Positions 27,357-28,278 of a stretch of 28,278 bases of DNA are shown here, one piece after another. Within the stretch, counting starts at the first letter, position 1. Each line of letters begins with the position of its first letter. The DNA comes from Candidatus Moranbacteria bacterium RIFCSPHIGHO2_02_FULL_40_12b. GTDB lineage: Bacteria > Patescibacteriota > Minisyncoccia > Moranbacterales > 2-12-FULL-40-10. The position numbers and the translations under genes were made by a program. The notes beneath the pieces were generated by a model, which was not told where the DNA came from, made no database searches, and saw only the letters and a program-made list of their open reading frames with translations. The stretch is from NCBI GenBank assembly GCA_001784725.1, contig MFRX01000039.1, positions 1 through 28,278 of the forward strand, written 5' to 3'.

Positions 27357-28139
27357 TTACAATATCAGCAAGGCTATAAAAGCAATCCACACTATCGTAT
27401 ACGGCAAAATAAATTTCTTTCTTTTTTCAATCCAATCTTCAAATTTTGGTTTTGTGGCGCAAAATTTACCAGGAATTGATTTCAGAACAAATGTTTTATA
27501 AAGTTCAACCGTCATTCTTTCACCGCCGATACTGGCAAACAGCAACAGTGAAAAATTACTGGTAAACGATGAGATTAAAATGCCCCACAACGCACCCACG
27601 AGCGGGCTTCTGAAAAATTTTATTGGGTCAAATCCTTCTATTGGAGCGTCTTTCCATGCTCCACCAACTGCCGAACCAATTAAGCCAGCCATTGCGCCCC
27701 AAAATAATCCACCCATCCAACCGTGCAACTTAAAATTAACGAATAAAGGCAGATAGAAAAGCATGAACGCTCCTGAAATAAATATTGACCCAATTATCAA
27801 TCTAAAAAATTTGCTCTCCACGGTTTTCCCGAAAATGTGTAATTTAGAAGGAATTTTATATTTTTCTTGATCCTCATTCCGCACAAAAGCTTTTAGTGAT
27901 TCAGTAAAAAGACGCTCAAATGACATTACGAATAGAAAGAAAACTCCGAAATTAACATTGGTGATGTTGTTTGCTTTCAGAAAGTAAAACAGTAAAATTC
28001 CAAGAATAAAACCAGCGATAATACTTCGAGCAAATTTTTTAGATTGAAATTTTTCAAACAGACAGTCTTTATACGCTCCCCAGCAAGCGGAGTACAAACC
28101 GCTCATTGCGCCAACAAAACCAAAAATTAAAATATTCAT
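27357..28139 (-). CDS. Unknown membrane protein with a two-fold internal repeat (260 aa)
   Basis: About six hydrophobic segments. Two halves are related: GAMSGLYSACWGAYKD (10-25) matches GAMAGLIGSAVGGAWKD (148-163); FARSIIAGFILGI (37-49) matches FFRSPLVGALWGI (175-187); ERLFTESLKAFV (75-86) matches ERMTVELYKTFV (207-218). Each half has the pattern small-residue helix, 'KD', 'F-x-R-S', helix, 'ER', 'K-x-F-V'. Such inverted or parallel repeats are common in channels and transporters, but I recognise no family. It fills a unit bounded by inverted end B and attC-like sites, and has no Shine-Dalgarno site. Confidence 0.65.
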   Translation of the reverse strand: MNILIFGFVGAMSGLYSACWGAYKDCLFEKFQSKKFARSIIAGFILGILLFYFLKANNITNVNFGVFFLFVMSFERLFTESLKAFVRNEDQEKYKIPSKLHIFGKTVESKFFRLIIGSIFISGAFMLFYLPLFVNFKLHGWMGGLFWGAMAGLIGSAVGGAWKDAPIEGFDPIKFFRSPLVGALWGILISSFTSNFSLLLFASIGGERMTVELYKTFVLKSIPGKFCATKPKFEDWIEKRKKFILPYTIVWIAFIALLIL

Positions 28140-28175
28140 AAAAAAGAAAGAAATTTATTTACTTTAAAAATCACC

Positions 28176-28217
28176 AAATCTCAAGCCCTAAAAATAAAAA
28201 GACAAATTTTCAATTTC
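28176..28217. repeat. Inverted end B, right copy
   Basis: Complement of 27312-27356, with a gap of a few bases. It leads into GCACAAC (28218-28224), the exact complement of GTTGTGC at the other end of the same unit. Confidence 0.8.
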
Positions 28218-28278
28218 GCACAACGCGCCGCGGTTATCTGAAGTTTTAAAAATTCAAAAACTTGTTTTTGGATTTTTA
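28218..28278 (+). repeat. attC-like recombination site 3 (cut by window end)
   Basis: GCACAAC (28218-28224) then GCGCCGCGGTTATCTG onward; the 57 bases 28222-28278 are identical to 27053-27109 of site 2. The site continues past the window. Confidence 0.6.

Noticed and set aside
26220..28278. Insertion sequence or transposon
   Set aside because: There is no transposase gene and no target-site duplication; the unit-specific ends fit cassettes better, though this is not excluded.

Overview
The window looks like chromosomal DNA from an ultra-small bacterium of the Candidate Phyla Radiation (Patescibacteria, Parcubacteria-like). Reasons: AT-rich genes with short spacers; a threonyl-tRNA synthetase with no TGS domain; an SMC protein of about 775 residues with no visible hinge; a Cas2/PaaX-like regulator and a Janus-like phosphatase-fold protein of types I associate with these genomes; and many small unknown genes. 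The placement is from gene content, not phylogeny.

Layout. 1-373: a likely dnaX 3' end, a candidate small RNA with its own promoter and terminator, and tRNA-Gln(TTG). 420-2311 (+): two unknown genes and a Host_attach/baeRF-like gene. 2383-4868 (-): a membrane-anchored Cas2/PaaX-like regulator and a 570-aa Janus-domain protein whose promoter spacer carries ten G. A 38-bp palindrome occupies the three successive gaps here. 5109-9285 (-): rplL, rplJ with an L10 leader, rpsP and a short smc. 9638-11116: a HTH-DNA methyltransferase convergent with an unknown gene. 11228-13873 (-): rnc, nusB, rpmF and rnhB; rnhB carries two in-frame repeat insertions. 13933-14593 (+): three small genes, two of them membrane proteins. 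15004-18540 (+): dnaE. 18613-20472 (-): DNA glycosylase, HD hydrolase and an ArsR regulator, with a shared palindrome lying where their -35 boxes should be. 20639-22372 (+): leaderless thrS. 22500-26193 (-): pyruvoyl arginine decarboxylase, inositol-1-phosphate synthase, rubrerythrin, cupin and a hemerythrin-like protein (polyamine, inositol-phosphate and oxygen-defence functions). 26220-28278: an array resembling integron cassettes, with attC-like hairpins and genes bounded by unit-specific inverted ends.

The most notable signals are regulatory or mobile rather than enzymatic: (1) hairpin elements whose outer edge is the TTGACA -35 box of the next gene, four of four copies; (2) the attC-like array at the right end with no integrase in view; (3) a G10 tract in a promoter spacer, suggesting phase variation; (4) two separate palindrome families tied to a local regulator gene; (5) palindromic and simple-sequence repeats translated in frame inside rnhB and dnaE.
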